A stretch of 64,000 nucleotides of DNA from Apis mellifera (GCF_003254395.2 NC_037640.1:5624289-5688288), one strand, 5' to 3'; positions 52,084 to 62,652 are shown, numbered from the stretch's first letter. The notes: a model not told the origin generated them from the sequence alone. Made by a program: numbers and translations.

Positions 52084-54948
52084 AATCGTGGAAGAATACG
52101 ACGAACTTAGATCCCGTTTCGAGAAAGCTATCCTTGAGATACGCGCGATGCGCAAGGAGCTTCGCGAGGCGCACGCAATGCAGGATGCTTTGGAATTGGA
52201 GATCTTTGCTCACAAGCAGGACGCAGCTAGCGTGAACGAGACGAATCAAGCTCAGATACAATTAATGGCAGCTAGGATCCAAGATTTGACCAACAAGCTT
52301 GCAGCCAGCGAGAAGCAAGTAAGGAATCTGAAGCAGAAGCTGACAAAAGCTGAAACTAGGGACAAGAGGAGGTCGTTGTCGTTGAAGGGTCGTGAGTCCT
52401 TCCAGATTTCTCAAGAGATGGAGGACAAGTTGGTGGATCTGGAGAACAAGATCTGCGCTATAGAACGCGGGAAGAGCGTAAGCGCGCCTGCGTCGGCGGG
52501 AAGCAGCCCTAAGGAGTCGAGCCCTAATCCAAAGAAGGAGAAGAGGAGGGATAGCAAGAGTCTAGACCGGACCAGATTAAGAAGGAAATCGCTGGACAGT
52601 GCAACTAGTTCAGAACCGATGAAAGTGTTGATCAGACTCAGCACGTTGGAGACGAAGGTGGCGAACGTGCAGGAGAACATGGCGAGCGACGCGGAGAAAG
52701 ACTCGAGCGAGTGCAGCGAGATAAGCGCGCCCTCGACGAGCGAGGTATCGTTGGAGATCATCGCGAGGTTGAAGAAATTGGAGAGAGTCGTTTCGAAGTC
52801 GAAGAGGAGGCTGGAGAAGTGTTTAGGCTCGACGCAAGCCGAGGACAAAGCGGAGAAGTGTTTGCGCGAGGTAAACGATATTTTGGACTCGTGTTTAGAA
52901 TGTAAGAAAAACCAAGGTAGCGCTCAAGTGACCGAGTCAGTAGGCATAGTGGTATCTAGACTAGAGACTATACTTAAAGATAAATTGAGCGAACTCACGA
53001 AGAGACGGCAGACGCTCGAGCAGAACGGCCAGCTGGACGATAGGGAGAAGATGAAGCTGATCGCGGAGAGGGTCGCGTTCGAGTTCGTTGTTTTGAGACA
53101 GATCAAGTGCGCGATCGGCCGTACATTCGACCGTAGTGCCGTCCTCAGTGAATTGGTCGAAACTAGTCAGCTTGCCTCAAGCTTAATGCGTAAGATTCAC
53201 GGAACTAAGCCCAAAACGTACCAAAACACCAGTTACATTCAGTATCTTACTAGAGTGTTAGCCAATAAGTTAGTACTAGTAGGTGGTGTGGCCGCGACGG
53301 AGACGGTGACCAAGGAGGTGTCCGCGGCTCGTAACGAGAGCTTGAACTTCTTGCTGCAGAAACAGCGCGAGATAAACGAGATGGTGTGCAGATACAAGGA
53401 GACGAAGTTGAGACAGCTCGCGGAGGCACTGGCCGCCGAGACGTTGAGCATGTCGGAGCAAGAGGATTCGAGCAAGCAACAGGCGACCAACTCGAGCAAA
53501 AAGTTGCTGGAGGACAGACGGATTCGGGAGGCATGGGCGCTTGCCCAAGAAACGGTGAGCAAAGAGTTGGTGCAGGCGGAAGTGTCCCACGTGATCATGC
53601 GCTGCGGCCAGATGTACGAGCAAAATATCACGAGCGTGACCGATGCTTGCCTCAACTTCGAGAGCGCGGAGAACGTAACGTTAGAATCTTGGATCGATGC
53701 GGCCCAATCCAGGCTGCGCGAAGAGATGGAACAGTCGACACGCGAGCTGTCCAACGTGTACGAAGAATGCCTTCACCGGTTGAAGAAGAGCAAGCCGGCG
53801 ATAGTCGAGTCGAAGTACGAGTCGAGACGATTGTTGACGGACTACGCGGACGTGATCGCGCACAAAGCTTTAATAGACGCCAGAATCGAGCTTCTTCGGG
53901 AGAACACGAGACAATTGACGACGCCCTTCCCCGGGGAGACTTTCGTATCTAGTCTAATCCGAAACGACGACGTTCTTTCGTGTCTGCTGGAGGCAGACGA
54001 CCAAGAGTTCCAAAGCGACCCGATTCTCGACGCGGAGTACAGTTACCTTTATCAGCAATTTAGCAAGGAATGCGAGGACAGGATATCCGGTTCGAAGCGC
54101 GCCTCGAAGGAGCAAATAAAGAACGTCGGCCAGAGTTTGCTCTGTCTCGAGGAGGATTTGGTCGAGTTGGGCAAACGTGTTCGAGAGAAATTGGACGAGG
54201 ACAGCGAGGAGAATGTTTCGTGGCCGGCGAAATCGGCCGCGATGATTACCATTACGGACTGGTCGAGCGTGTGCGAGAAATGCTCGCAGTTGCGCGAGCA
54301 GATAAAAAAATTGAGCGACCATATGAACAGCGTGACTTGCAAACAGTGTGACCAATTGCAGAAAACTATCGAGAGGATAACGGCGGAGCACAATCAAGAG
54401 TTGGAGACGTTGAAGCGTAACCAGGAGAGGGATTTGATGGACATCAAGGGTGAATTGGACAATCAGAGGCAATCGTTGACCTCTCAATACGAGCAGGAAG
54501 CGGCCAGTTTGCGTGAAAAGGCGAGAAAATTGGAGCACAGGCTGAACGCAATGGACTCCGAGCACTCGGCTCACGTGAACGAGCTTAGAGCCGCTTATCA
54601 AAGATCTATGAGCGCCGAATTGGATACAGATGCGGAGACGAGGAAGAGATACAAAGAAGAGATCAAGCAACTGCGAGCGTTGTGCGAGAAGGGTTTGCTC
54701 GCTATGGAGAATTCCCACAGGCGCATCATTTCCGAGATGGAGGAGAAACACCGACAAGAGTTGGAAAATCTGAGGGTGGAGAAGGAGCAGGCGTTGTCGG
54801 AAGAGACTCAGGCCACTCTGGCGGCCCTGGACGCTATGAGAAAAGCTCACGAGCACGAGGTGCAGAAAGAAATAGCTAAATTCAAGCAGGAATTTATTAA
54901 ACAAATGCAGGCACGCGAAGACATTGGCGTGCTTCACAAGGAACACGA
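52084..54948 (+). CDS. osp: outspread exon k: giant 2.9-kb coiled-coil exon
   Basis: This 2865-nt exon follows tttatttatctag and precedes gtatgt. It enters in phase 2 and leaves in phase 2 with no internal stop. It begins RIVEEYDELRSRFEKAILEI (helical), then a basic/Ser break (KKEKRRDSKSLDRTRLRRKS). A long alpha-helical middle region follows (ISAPSTSEVSLEIIARLKKL, AVLSELVETSQLASSLMRKI, DAALR-type helices) that I do not recognise in the 1025-residue vertebrate MPRIP. The end is clearly MPRIP-like: EKGLLAMENSHRR, EKHRQELENLRVEKEQALSE, ATLAALDAMRKAHEHEV. In vertebrates this C-terminal region contains the RhoA- and myosin-phosphatase-binding parts. Two CxxC pairs occur at 54272-54349. High GC and strong codon bias produce several long antisense ORFs that are not genes. 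Confidence 0.95.
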
Positions 54949-55048
54949 GTATGTGATTTTTATTAATTCTTGTATTTTATGATTTTATTTTTTATCCATT
55001 ATTAAATCTCAGCCAATTTATTATTATTAATTCATATTAATCATACAG

Positions 55049-55334
55049 GGAAGAGATGGAGGAGATCAAACAGGAAATTCTTTCCTTATCTGCCAAATAC
55101 TCCTCCAAGTGCGTAGAATCAGCAGCCTTGGAGGAAAAGGTAGGATCCCTTACCAAGCAGCTTGCTCAAGCGCAACAACACATTATGCAATTGGACGCGA
55201 GGAACAAACAGCTCAGGGCGCACCTCGTATTGGAAACGAACGACAGCGCAAACGACAACGTGCAAATGTTGAGGGGCAGGGACAACGAGATTGCCGAGTC
55301 GAGGGAAGAGATCCATCGACTGCAACAGTTGAAG
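55049..55334 (+). CDS. osp: outspread exon l: C-terminal conserved coiled coil
   Basis: The 286-nt exon lies between acceptor ttaatcatacag and donor gtaacc, entering in phase 2 and leaving in phase 0. It encodes EEMEEIKQEILSLSAKYSSK, then a coiled coil ending EIAESREEIHRLQQLK. It aligns with MPRIP EELQSVQRELEVLSEQYSQK and the following helix. Vertebrate MPRIP continues with another helix (YASDKYKDIYTELS) that I cannot find downstream. Reading through the donor gives VTL and a stop at once. Confidence 0.93.
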
Positions 55335-55709
55335 GTAACCCTTTGACGATAACCCTTCCCATCGCCGTGAACGTGCCCCGTTTACAGCATAGATGTGGTT
55401 AACAAAAAAGAGAGAAAAAAAATGTACCATACTAAATGATGATTAACTCCGCAATTACATGTTATGGCGCAATACCCACCACCCCCCCTCTTTACGAGCT
55501 TGTTGTTGCGATACGATGCTCCACGACTCTCTGACGCTTGATCGTCGTATACGTTTCTAAAGAGAAAACGCTTCTAAATAACGAAGTTCGGTCTATCATT
55601 TGTAAATAAACACATAGTAGACATAGGTTAAAAACGAGGTTAGGTACAGCAAAGCTTCCATGTTCGCTTTATTTCATCCGCCTCAATCGATAGGGAAGGA
55701 GAAAAGAAA

Positions 55710-55730
55710 TAAAGAAAGAAAGAAAGAAAA
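55710..55730 (+). repeat. (AAAG)n microsatellite
   Basis: Four to five AAAG units. Confidence 0.9.
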
Positions 55731-56006
55731 GATCTTGTCATTTGATAAATTCGTGTCGATCAATTCGTTCCCATAATTTGAGAAAAATATATTTAATCAA
55801 TCAAAGATCAAATTAGACCCGAACTTATCAAACGATCAAATATCTTTTAGACATACTTAACCAAGATTATCAAAACGTACGTTTACTCATCAATTTACAA
55901 TATTAAAAAAATTGCTCTGTCTTTTCTTACCACAAGTCACGTAACAAAATCGCAAGAGTTAATATTAAGAGTTTAATATTCAATAACATTACTTGCATAC
56001 ATTGAT

Positions 56007-56050
56007 AACAATAACAATAACAATAATAATAATAATAATAATAATAACAA
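56007..56050 (+). repeat. (CAATAA)n/(TAA)n microsatellite
   Basis: Three aacaat units pass into about eight TAA units. Confidence 0.95.
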
Positions 56051-56262
56051 TTTTACGAACAATTTTCAATAGGAACAAGTCGACGGAGGTTTTACTGTAC
56101 CTATCATCGAGCCTCGTGAGTAGCCCCATAAGGTGTAATTGTCCACGACACACACATTCCGTTCTGACCCGGCACCGATCATCGACGATCGTTGTTAACC
56201 AACCCACCCACCCATACCAAGCCGCACTTACGCATTATATATTTTCGATATTTCACTAACAG

Positions 56263-56665
56263 CATGGGGAGGCCCCTCGTGATACGTCCGGTGTGCCATC
56301 GAAATCTTCGTCGCTAAGCTACTCGCCGCAGCGTGGCCGGATTAATAACGAGCCGCTGCCCAAAGCGGCGATTAGCGAGGAGCAGAGAACGGGCGGCGAA
56401 AGGCCGACGAGAAACACGTTGTCCACGTTGCAAAAGAGCACGCAGGACAAGCAGGCAGCGTTCTCGTACAAGCTTGAACGCGTTAAATCGGTCTCGTTGC
56501 CTTACTCGAGTAACTTGGTTAGGCCGGGCAATAGTTCTGGCGTGAACACGCACGACGTGAAAGAGGTGAGCTTAGGTCAAAAGAGCCAGGAGCGTAGTAA
56601 CGGCCTGGCGTCGCCGCTCTGGGACAGCCTGAGACCGAGGAGCGGACTGCCCCATCAGTATCAAG
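56263..56665 (+). CDS. osp: outspread exon m: low-complexity C-terminal region
   Basis: The 403-nt exon follows tttcactaacag and precedes gtacag, entering in phase 0 and leaving in phase 1. It begins HGEAPRDTSGVPSKSSSLSY and includes ERVKSVSLPYSSNLVRPGN and LWDSLRPRSGLPHQYQ. The sequence is polar, basic and Ser-rich, predicted to be disordered, with no recognised domain. GC-rich codon use and clean splice sites make it convincing as coding. Without splicing the frame ends four codons later (GTEER then stop), which would give an alternative C-terminus. Confidence 0.85.
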
Positions 56666-56741
56666 GTACAGAAGAAAGGTGAAATGGGAAAGAGGCGCGG
56701 GCGAGTCGCAGGAAATCTGGTAGAGAGAGAGCGAGAGAGAG

Positions 56742-56781
<40 letters not shown>

Positions 56782-58700
56782 AAAATAAGGAAAGAAGAAA
56801 ACAATGCTTCTATTGGATCGCCGCCGTTTCTCGATCCTTCTCCTCCTCCTCGTTTCCGCTTCTTCTTTGAAAAGCATAGCAGCTGCATTCGGCTTAAACG
56901 TTCGTACGTTGAATAATTGATATCGAGTCGAACTTTGGCTCGTTGCTTTATTTTTTTTTTTTTTATTTTCCTTTCTATTCGATCATCTTTTTTATATTGT
57001 ACGAACTTTGGCATGCGCTACAACATTTGCGAGGATCGAGGCCTTTGCTTTTAACCCCTTCGCTAAAAAGGAACATTTCTTGTTGTGAGCAATGTCGAGC
57101 TATATCTTGCATCTGTGTTTTTTTTATTCTTCTTTCGATTATAGAATATCTGGTCTAACTGATTTGGATAAACAAAAAAAAAATCGTTCATAACATCTCA
57201 TCCTTGATAGCGAAGGGATTAATATTAAGGTTAAGCGAATGGTTTAACAAAGGATGATTCGCGGCATAGGTTTTTGCGATTGCCTTTTTTTTTTTTTTTG
57301 TTCGAGGAAGAGATATTATTATTATCATTACGGGGAACATAATAAGACTAACCTGGTGCTTTCTATTTAGAAATTAACCGCTTCGAGGAAAAACGAAAAA
57401 TTCTAGTTGATAATCAAAATTGAATCAAAGCGAATTTAATCAAATTTCTTGTTGTGCAATAAACGTTTCTGTTATTTACATGTGTAACGCGTCGATGAGG
57501 TTGTAAACGCGGATCATTTTTGTCCGGCTTTCTTCGACGATAATAATGTTTCGACGCAATGTTTTGACAAGTGATGTGACTGAACTACTATTAATCGCTG
57601 TTCCAATATACGTGATACGAAGCGTAAAAAGAAAAAAAAAAACTATATAAATAATTATATTAATCCATATTACTCGAGGGTTGTCTAACCAATTGCTAAC
57701 AAGAGAATTTTTTTAACGATGTAACGATGCAAAATAACTTCTGCCTTCTCGTGAATGTGATTTTATACTCCTTGGATGTCTAATCTGTGCGCATAATAAT
57801 TTTTCAATGTATCATTAACAAGATTCGGAAGCGTGTGGGATCGGAAAAATAGTCTACCAAATAGTGTTTTTATAAGCGAGAATTTTGTAATACCGTAAAC
57901 TTTTTACATTTTTCTTACACAACCGGAGATCATATTTTTGCAATCTGTATACAGTACGAAATGTCAATTTTTTTACATAAAAATATTCCACGTGCTTCCG
58001 AACACCCGCATCAAACTCTGCGATTGTAACTGTAAGAGCCGCTTCACTATTGGGAACATATTAGGTGTGTAAGAAAAATCATTAACTACTCCATTCTGAC
58101 CGTCTTATCTGTCTTAGAGAGATACAGATCGGTGGCAACGTAGAATTAAAAAATATGTTTTTTAATTTTTCCATGATTTTTGGGTTCTTCGAGGTTCTTC
58201 GAGTTATATTTATATTTCTTTATAATATTGACCATGTAAAGAGAAAAGACTATTTAAAAATTTTATCGTTATATTATTATACATATATTTATATAATTAT
58301 AAAATATATAATATATTTATAAAATATATAATAATACACAACAATAATATATATAATATTATATCGTTATATTATTATTGTTACATATCTCAAAATTTTT
58401 CTCAAATCATCAAGTTTTTATTAAATCAAAGACAAATGTGAGATTGAAATATAAAAGATTCGAAAACCAGATGGAACAAATTTCAATGCAACAGAACCCA
58501 CAAATCATATCGTGTATAGAGTTTGTAAAGATTCGTATCCTTCTTTTGACAAAAAAGTCCAAGACAATTTTATACGTATTCTGAAATAATTCGTAAAAAT
58601 GACTACACGAGAATGACGTGACGAGTATGATGATGTATACGCGGAAACGGACTGTGCAAACCTGATAATCGTATTTCGACAATTGTATTTCACACGAAAG
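56666..58700 (+). other. osp: intron m/n, possible alternative 3'UTR
   Basis: It starts with a long GA tract (56722-56779). Read-through of the donor stops at 56680-56682. An AATAAA lies at 57458-57463. The remainder is AT-rich with several T and AT runs, and no exon is recognised. Confidence 0.6.
56722..56779 (+). repeat. interrupted (GA)n microsatellite
   Basis: A GA run of about 58 bp with two GC interruptions, directly downstream of outspread exon m. Confidence 0.95.
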
Positions 58701-58850
58701 GTGGCACAGCAGAGGCCGAAGGCGCCGGCGGTGGCTGGCAGAGCAGCGACAAAACCGAAAAACAGCAACACTCGGAGGCATACAGCTTCCATGCCGACAA
58801 TCCTTCCGAGTCCCGCCTCACCCCGGAACCCCCAGCTCTCTCCGTTGCAG
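58701..58850 (+). CDS. osp: outspread exon n: acidic/Gly-rich C-terminal exon
   Basis: This 150-nt exon is in phase 1 at both ends, with donor gtccgt after TTGCAG. In the frame set by the previous exon it reads GTAEAEGAGGGWQSSDKTEK, then HSEAYSFHADNPSESRLTPE and PPALSVA. The acceptor is uncertain: cacacgaaag gives the start used here, and ggcacag nine bases downstream gives 58710 in the same frame. Both have a weak pyrimidine tract. Another frame is also open through this GC-rich block, so support rests on phase closure with the next exon. Confidence 0.65.
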
Positions 58851-59593
58851 GTCCGTTCTCTTCTTTGCCAATTAGGAAGAATTTTTCCAACGATATTCGT
58901 CGACGAAGCACCACCCCACCACTTTTGTTTTGTCTTCGACACGCTTCCCTGTTCTGCACTTTATTCTTTTTCTTTCTTCACTTCTCCTTTAACCTTTGCT
59001 TTTAACGTCTCTACCTTAACTGGCTGCTTAACTGGCTTGGGATAAAATTAGAAGCTTGTCAAAGTTTAGGTTCAGGTTCCTTCATGTATTGTGTTATAAT
59101 ATATTATAATATTATATTGTTATTGTATAACAGTGTATTATTATAATATATTCGTTTAATTCCATAATGAATTATTGATACTGTTTGAAGTTTAATTGTT
59201 GATGCACATATATTTGATATATTTGGACTTTTTGAATATGTACAATTACTTGCATTAATACTTAATTATTTATTTTGTATGTGAAAGGATTATTTATGTA
59301 TTCATGTTTTATTGTGAACAATTCTATTTTGAATACCTTACCTAAAAGAATATGAATAGAACACTTTTCTGTTTGAAACTAAAACTATACAAATAAATAC
59401 ATACTACATTTAAATAATCCTTAAGAAGATGTAATTTAATGTTCAAATATTAATGCAAGTAATCATATATATTCTTTTACCCGAGTTTACCACCTTGATT
59501 TCCTTTTCCACGCGAGCTTATTATTGAAGGTAACACAGGGAGAAAGGGAGATCGGTGAAGAGAATAGCGAATAAAGTGTAATCCCATTTACAG
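58851..59593 (+). other. osp: intron n/o of outspread
   Basis: AT-rich intron bounded by gtccgt and atttacag. Short TATAATAT runs lie near 59090-59150. No gene is seen. Confidence 0.65.
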
Positions 59594-59742
59594 AGCTGAT
59601 GAGGTCTCCAGCAGTGAGGTGGTCCAGCAGAAGTTGTCGTAGCTTGCCTCCAACGCCCACGCCGAGTTATCATCACCCGCTCCACCCACCACTTCCAGCG
59701 GTGGGCATGGTCGCCGAGAGGAAGAAACGTTTCGAGCTCTGA
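59594..59742 (+). CDS. osp: outspread terminal exon o with stop codon
   Basis: After a good acceptor (atcccatttacag) the exon enters in phase 1 (G + AG = Glu) and reads LMRSPAVRWSSRSCRSLPPT, then a Pro/His-rich stretch (SYHHPLHPPLPAVG) and MVAERKKRFEL, ending at TGA 59740-59742. The whole 15-exon model is in frame to this stop. The conserved-looking basic end KKRFEL and the high GC against an AT-rich flank support it. Confidence 0.78.
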
Positions 59743-59799
59743 ATCGTTAATTAACACGCATACTATATTCTTAAAAATTCATAATCACGCGTATCACAC

Positions 59800-59822
59800 A
59801 AAAGAAAGAAAGAAAGAAAGAA
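59800..59822 (+). repeat. (AAAG)n microsatellite in 3'UTR
   Basis: Five AAAG units, 58 bp after the outspread stop codon. Confidence 0.9.
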
Positions 59823-60150
59823 TACATTGTCGAAAACTCGTTTAATATAATTCGCGCGTACAATTGTTTTTCGAAATGGTGCTAAATCAGACTCGTTCCG
59901 AGTCTTCCTCAGAAGAATTTCACGAATTTCGACTCGTTTGCATTATCCACAAAAAATACAGCATTTTTCCGATATTCGTTTCTTCTCAAATATTTAGAAT
60001 TAATCCATTTTTTATTTTTTTTTTCTCCATTGACAATTTACAGGCAATTCGTCACTGCCATAGGAAATAGAGCTTCGACGGTAGAATGGAGCAAATGTCA
60101 ATTATTACGGTCGCCCGGGATCGTGCTCGTCGTAACGTAACGATATTGAG

Positions 60151-60255
60151 CATGTTTATCAAGTAAACATGATTCAATAGCCGAAACGAGGCTCGGGTCC
60201 CGCGCTAGGCTCGCGAGTTCTGCTTTAAGGTTGAAAGCCTATCGCGAACGATAGG
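60151..60255 (+). other. hairpin pair in outspread 3' region
   Basis: CATGTTTA, a 5-nt loop and TAAACATG form a stem at 60151-60171. CCTATCG, loop CGAA and CGATAGG form a second stem at 60238-60255. The block between is GC-richer than its surroundings. Confidence 0.5.
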
Positions 60256-60604
60256 TCGTTTTCGAAGGGAAACTGTCCTCCTTCTTCTCCCTCATATCGA
60301 TCGAATTTATAATATCGTTTAATGGGACCACCGCTCGATAAAGGTGGTTAAATTTGATAAGCATTTAAAACTTTCGATGATTTTTCGACGTAGGACCGAG
60401 TAGTGATCGTTTCGATCGATTTTCGCGAGCGACGTGCGTTTCTAGGGCATTATTTCAGTTATATCTGCCGTTTCTCGTCGATTTTGCAATTATCGTAATG
60501 ATGCAATTGTACACGTGATTGTTGATCAAGGTATTTCATTTTTTATTTTATCTTCTTAGTACGCGATATATTTTTCTGGTGCTTCGAGTCTGTATCTAAA
60601 TTAT

Positions 60605-60610
60605 AATAAA
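60605..60610 (+). promoter_or_regulatory. candidate poly(A) signal
   Basis: AATAAA about 860 bp after the outspread stop codon. Its use is unproven. Confidence 0.3.
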
Positions 60611-61706
60611 TAGAGAAATATGTTGAGAAATTTGATTGAATTAATTGAACGGAAATTATTATTGGAAATTAATATTATTATCTTAGGTAGAGTATTTTTT
60701 TTTTTAAATTTTTTCGAGATGACGAGAAATGGCACGGAAAGCGACAGATGCGAAGGAAATACAGTAGAACGTCGATTATCGATCAATATTAAATTTCATG
60801 GTCTTGAATCTCTAGGAATCTCTAAACATAGAAAAGAGACCAAAAGTTTGAATAATCGACTGTCTACTGTATTGCGAGTCATTTATACAAGTGTCGTGGT
60901 AGTTAACGCAATGTAACGCATATATGTATTGGTGTGAAAGTGTATTGACAAATAATTCGTCAAGGTTGTTACGTTTGCGTTTTAATTATAAAAGAAATCG
61001 TAAGATTTGTTATAATGCCATCTTGTGACTTTACGAGGGGGCTAATTTTAATCGACGATCGGCTCAAAGTTCGTCTTCTAGGGAGGCTTCGATTATAATT
61101 TTTTTTTTTTTTTTTTTCATTTGTTGACACGTTGTTCGTGACTATTATTATTATTATTATTATTTTTTTTTTATTTGTTTTGTAAAGACGATTAGTATGT
61201 TAAAGCGAAAAAAATGGCGAAACTTTACTCGCGGTAAAAGAAAACGAGGTACCGTATGATTTATTCTTAATTTACATTCGTTTTCTCTTTTCACTTTTCT
61301 TTACTACCCGCACTGTTTCTTGTTAATTCTTCGTCGAATCGAAAATTATTTGTACGCTTGTTTTCGCTCTTGTTATGTATAGATTCTGCACATAATATTG
61401 AATATAATTACGGCGTTGTCACATTGCACTGTGTATTACCGCATTTTCTCATTGTGTAAATGTTTTTTGTCGGATCGCGACACATTATCATTTTTTGATG
61501 TTAATATTGTATAGTTTATGACGTTCTCAACTTAAGGAGCAAGAAAATATAAATAACTTTAGAATTAACCCCTTCCATATGAAATGGATTGTTTATATTA
61601 TATGTTATTATTATATTGTATTCTATATTATATATTGTCACGGTTCGTTCCAGTGAGGATGTCATCCGACATTAATGTCAATAATGTCGAGGGAAGCGAA
61701 TTATAA

Positions 61707-61744
61707 CAAAAAAAAAAAAAAAAGAAAGAAAGAAAGAAAGAAAA
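61707..61744 (+). repeat. poly(A) then (AAAG)n
   Basis: About 16 A bases run into five AAAG units, immediately before the left edge of the duplicated block. Confidence 0.95.
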
Positions 61745-61869
61745 GGATTATCGATAACAATATGATTCATTATCTCTTATGTAGAGTAATTACTCAGGAT
61801 TGTTTAACATTTATAATATATTACAATTATACTTATTGTATTTGTATTATAATTTATAATAACGTTTGA

Positions 61870-61875
61870 AATAAA
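61870..61875 (+). promoter_or_regulatory. candidate poly(A) signal, present in both duplicate copies
   Basis: AATAAA in gtttgaaataaaatatag, repeated at 63210-63215 in the second copy of the duplicated block. It could end outspread transcripts. Confidence 0.3.
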
Positions 61876-62255
61876 ATATAGTAACCATTGACGTGAATAT
61901 CTGTTTAATGAATCTATTTTCTTAGATTAAGAATGAAATAGGTAATAAATTCTAATTCAATGCATACTTTTTTATCACATCGAAATACTAGAACTTTCTA
62001 ACCTCTTTAATGCAATTTAATATAATTAATTTAACGTAACAATAAAATTACAACATTAATAAAGTACGAAATGATTGGAATTAAAAAGAAATTACAAATA
62101 AAAAATAGAATAAATATTAACTTGTTTCAGCAAAAATTCCTTTAGTTCTAATTGATATTCTATATCACTATTGTAATGACGCATCAAAATTAAGGATAGA
62201 CAAAGAAAGCAAGTAGAGAGACAAGGATAGCGATAGGATAAAAATATGAAAATCA

Positions 62256-62482
62256 GCGCCATCTTCAGAGTGCCGCAAATGAAACTATATAGACAAGGAG
62301 AGAAAATAATAGAAAAAGGATAGAGATAGGATAAAAATTGATCGCTAACGCCATCTCTTGAGTAGTGTAAGAATATGTTTCTTAAAACATTCAAAAGATG
62401 GCAACTCTCATCAATCCCTATTCTTCTTTATCTTATCTACTTCATTCTATGAGAAAGTATCTTTAGCACACAAGAGATGGCG
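62256..62482. promoter_or_regulatory. cluster of AGATGGCG/CGCCATCT sites, copy 1
   Basis: GCGCCATCT lies at 62256-62264, CGCCATCTCTTG at 62349-62360, a diverged AAAGATGGCA near 62394-62402, and CAAGAGATGGCG at 62471-62482. The second and last are exact 12-bp inverted repeats of each other. The core resembles insect CTCF sites and also YY1/Pho sites. The sites lie 170-400 bp before the candidate start codon. Confidence 0.5.
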
Positions 62483-62652
62483 TCGGCGGTTAATTCTGCT
62501 GCATAAAACTGCGCGGTAGTCCTGCATATTGGTTCTGCGCATATACGTAGTTCTAAAAAGGCGGGTACAGCAATTTGGAGGGAAATCTGTGGTCGTAGAT
62601 TAATTTGTGTGTGTTTACGAATTTTGTGTAAATTATCAGTTATTTGTGCAAA

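Larger units (their letters stand above)
55335..56262 (+). other. osp: intron l/m, possible alternative 3'UTR
   Basis: Read-through of the donor gives three codons and TGA at 55344-55346. An AATAAA lies at 55605-55610, so a shorter transcript could end here. It also contains AAAG (55710-55730) and TAA/CAA (56007-56050) microsatellites. No coding sequence was found for the missing MPRIP C-terminal helix. Confidence 0.6.
32494..59742 (+). other. osp: outspread (osp)/MPRIP-like gene, 3' part (15 coding exons)
   Basis: Fifteen exons with GT/AG borders and compatible phases join into 2159 codons plus TGA. The product is a cytoskeletal scaffold: end of PH1, Ser/Thr-rich linker, complete PH2, Arg/Ser linker, long coiled coil, low-complexity tail. 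Similarity to vertebrate MPRIP (p116Rip) is recognisable in PH1 (WWADVLQVY), in PH2 (KKGWL, KHWFVL, RNYGFQ) and in the coiled coil (EKGLLAMENSHRR, SEETQATLAALDAMRKAHE). In vertebrates MPRIP binds F-actin, RhoA and the myosin phosphatase targeting subunit; the same role here is inferred. The N-terminal exons (start codon and first half of PH1) were not found and should lie upstream of the window. The total coding length is divisible by three and ends at the expected stop, which supports the model. Confidence 0.9.
59743..61880 (+). other. osp: probable 3'UTR and 3' flank of outspread
   Basis: Non-coding sequence follows the TGA. Candidate poly(A) signals AATAAA occur at 60605-60610 and 61870-61875. 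It includes an AAAG microsatellite (59800-59822), a GC-richer hairpin cluster (60119-60260), a T tract (61100-61119), ATT repeats (61143-61163) and a poly(A)/AAAG tract (61707-61744). The true transcript end cannot be fixed from the sequence. Confidence 0.5.

Noticed and set aside
52411..52848. 145-codon minus-strand open frame, and 53239-53754 (171 codons)
   Set aside because: Both are shadows of the same + strand exon with Ser/Leu-rich low-complexity products.
53954..54946. 330-codon open frame on the minus strand
   Set aside because: It lies exactly opposite the outspread coiled-coil exon. Codon bias of Glu/Lys/Gln/Leu-rich coding sequence leaves the antisense frame open, and its Leu/Phe-rich product has no family match.
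62092..62394. Minus-strand open frame, repeated at 63498-63725
   Set aside because: It looks conserved only because the DNA block is duplicated. The copies differ in length and codon 1 context, and the frame overlaps the regulatory-site cluster.
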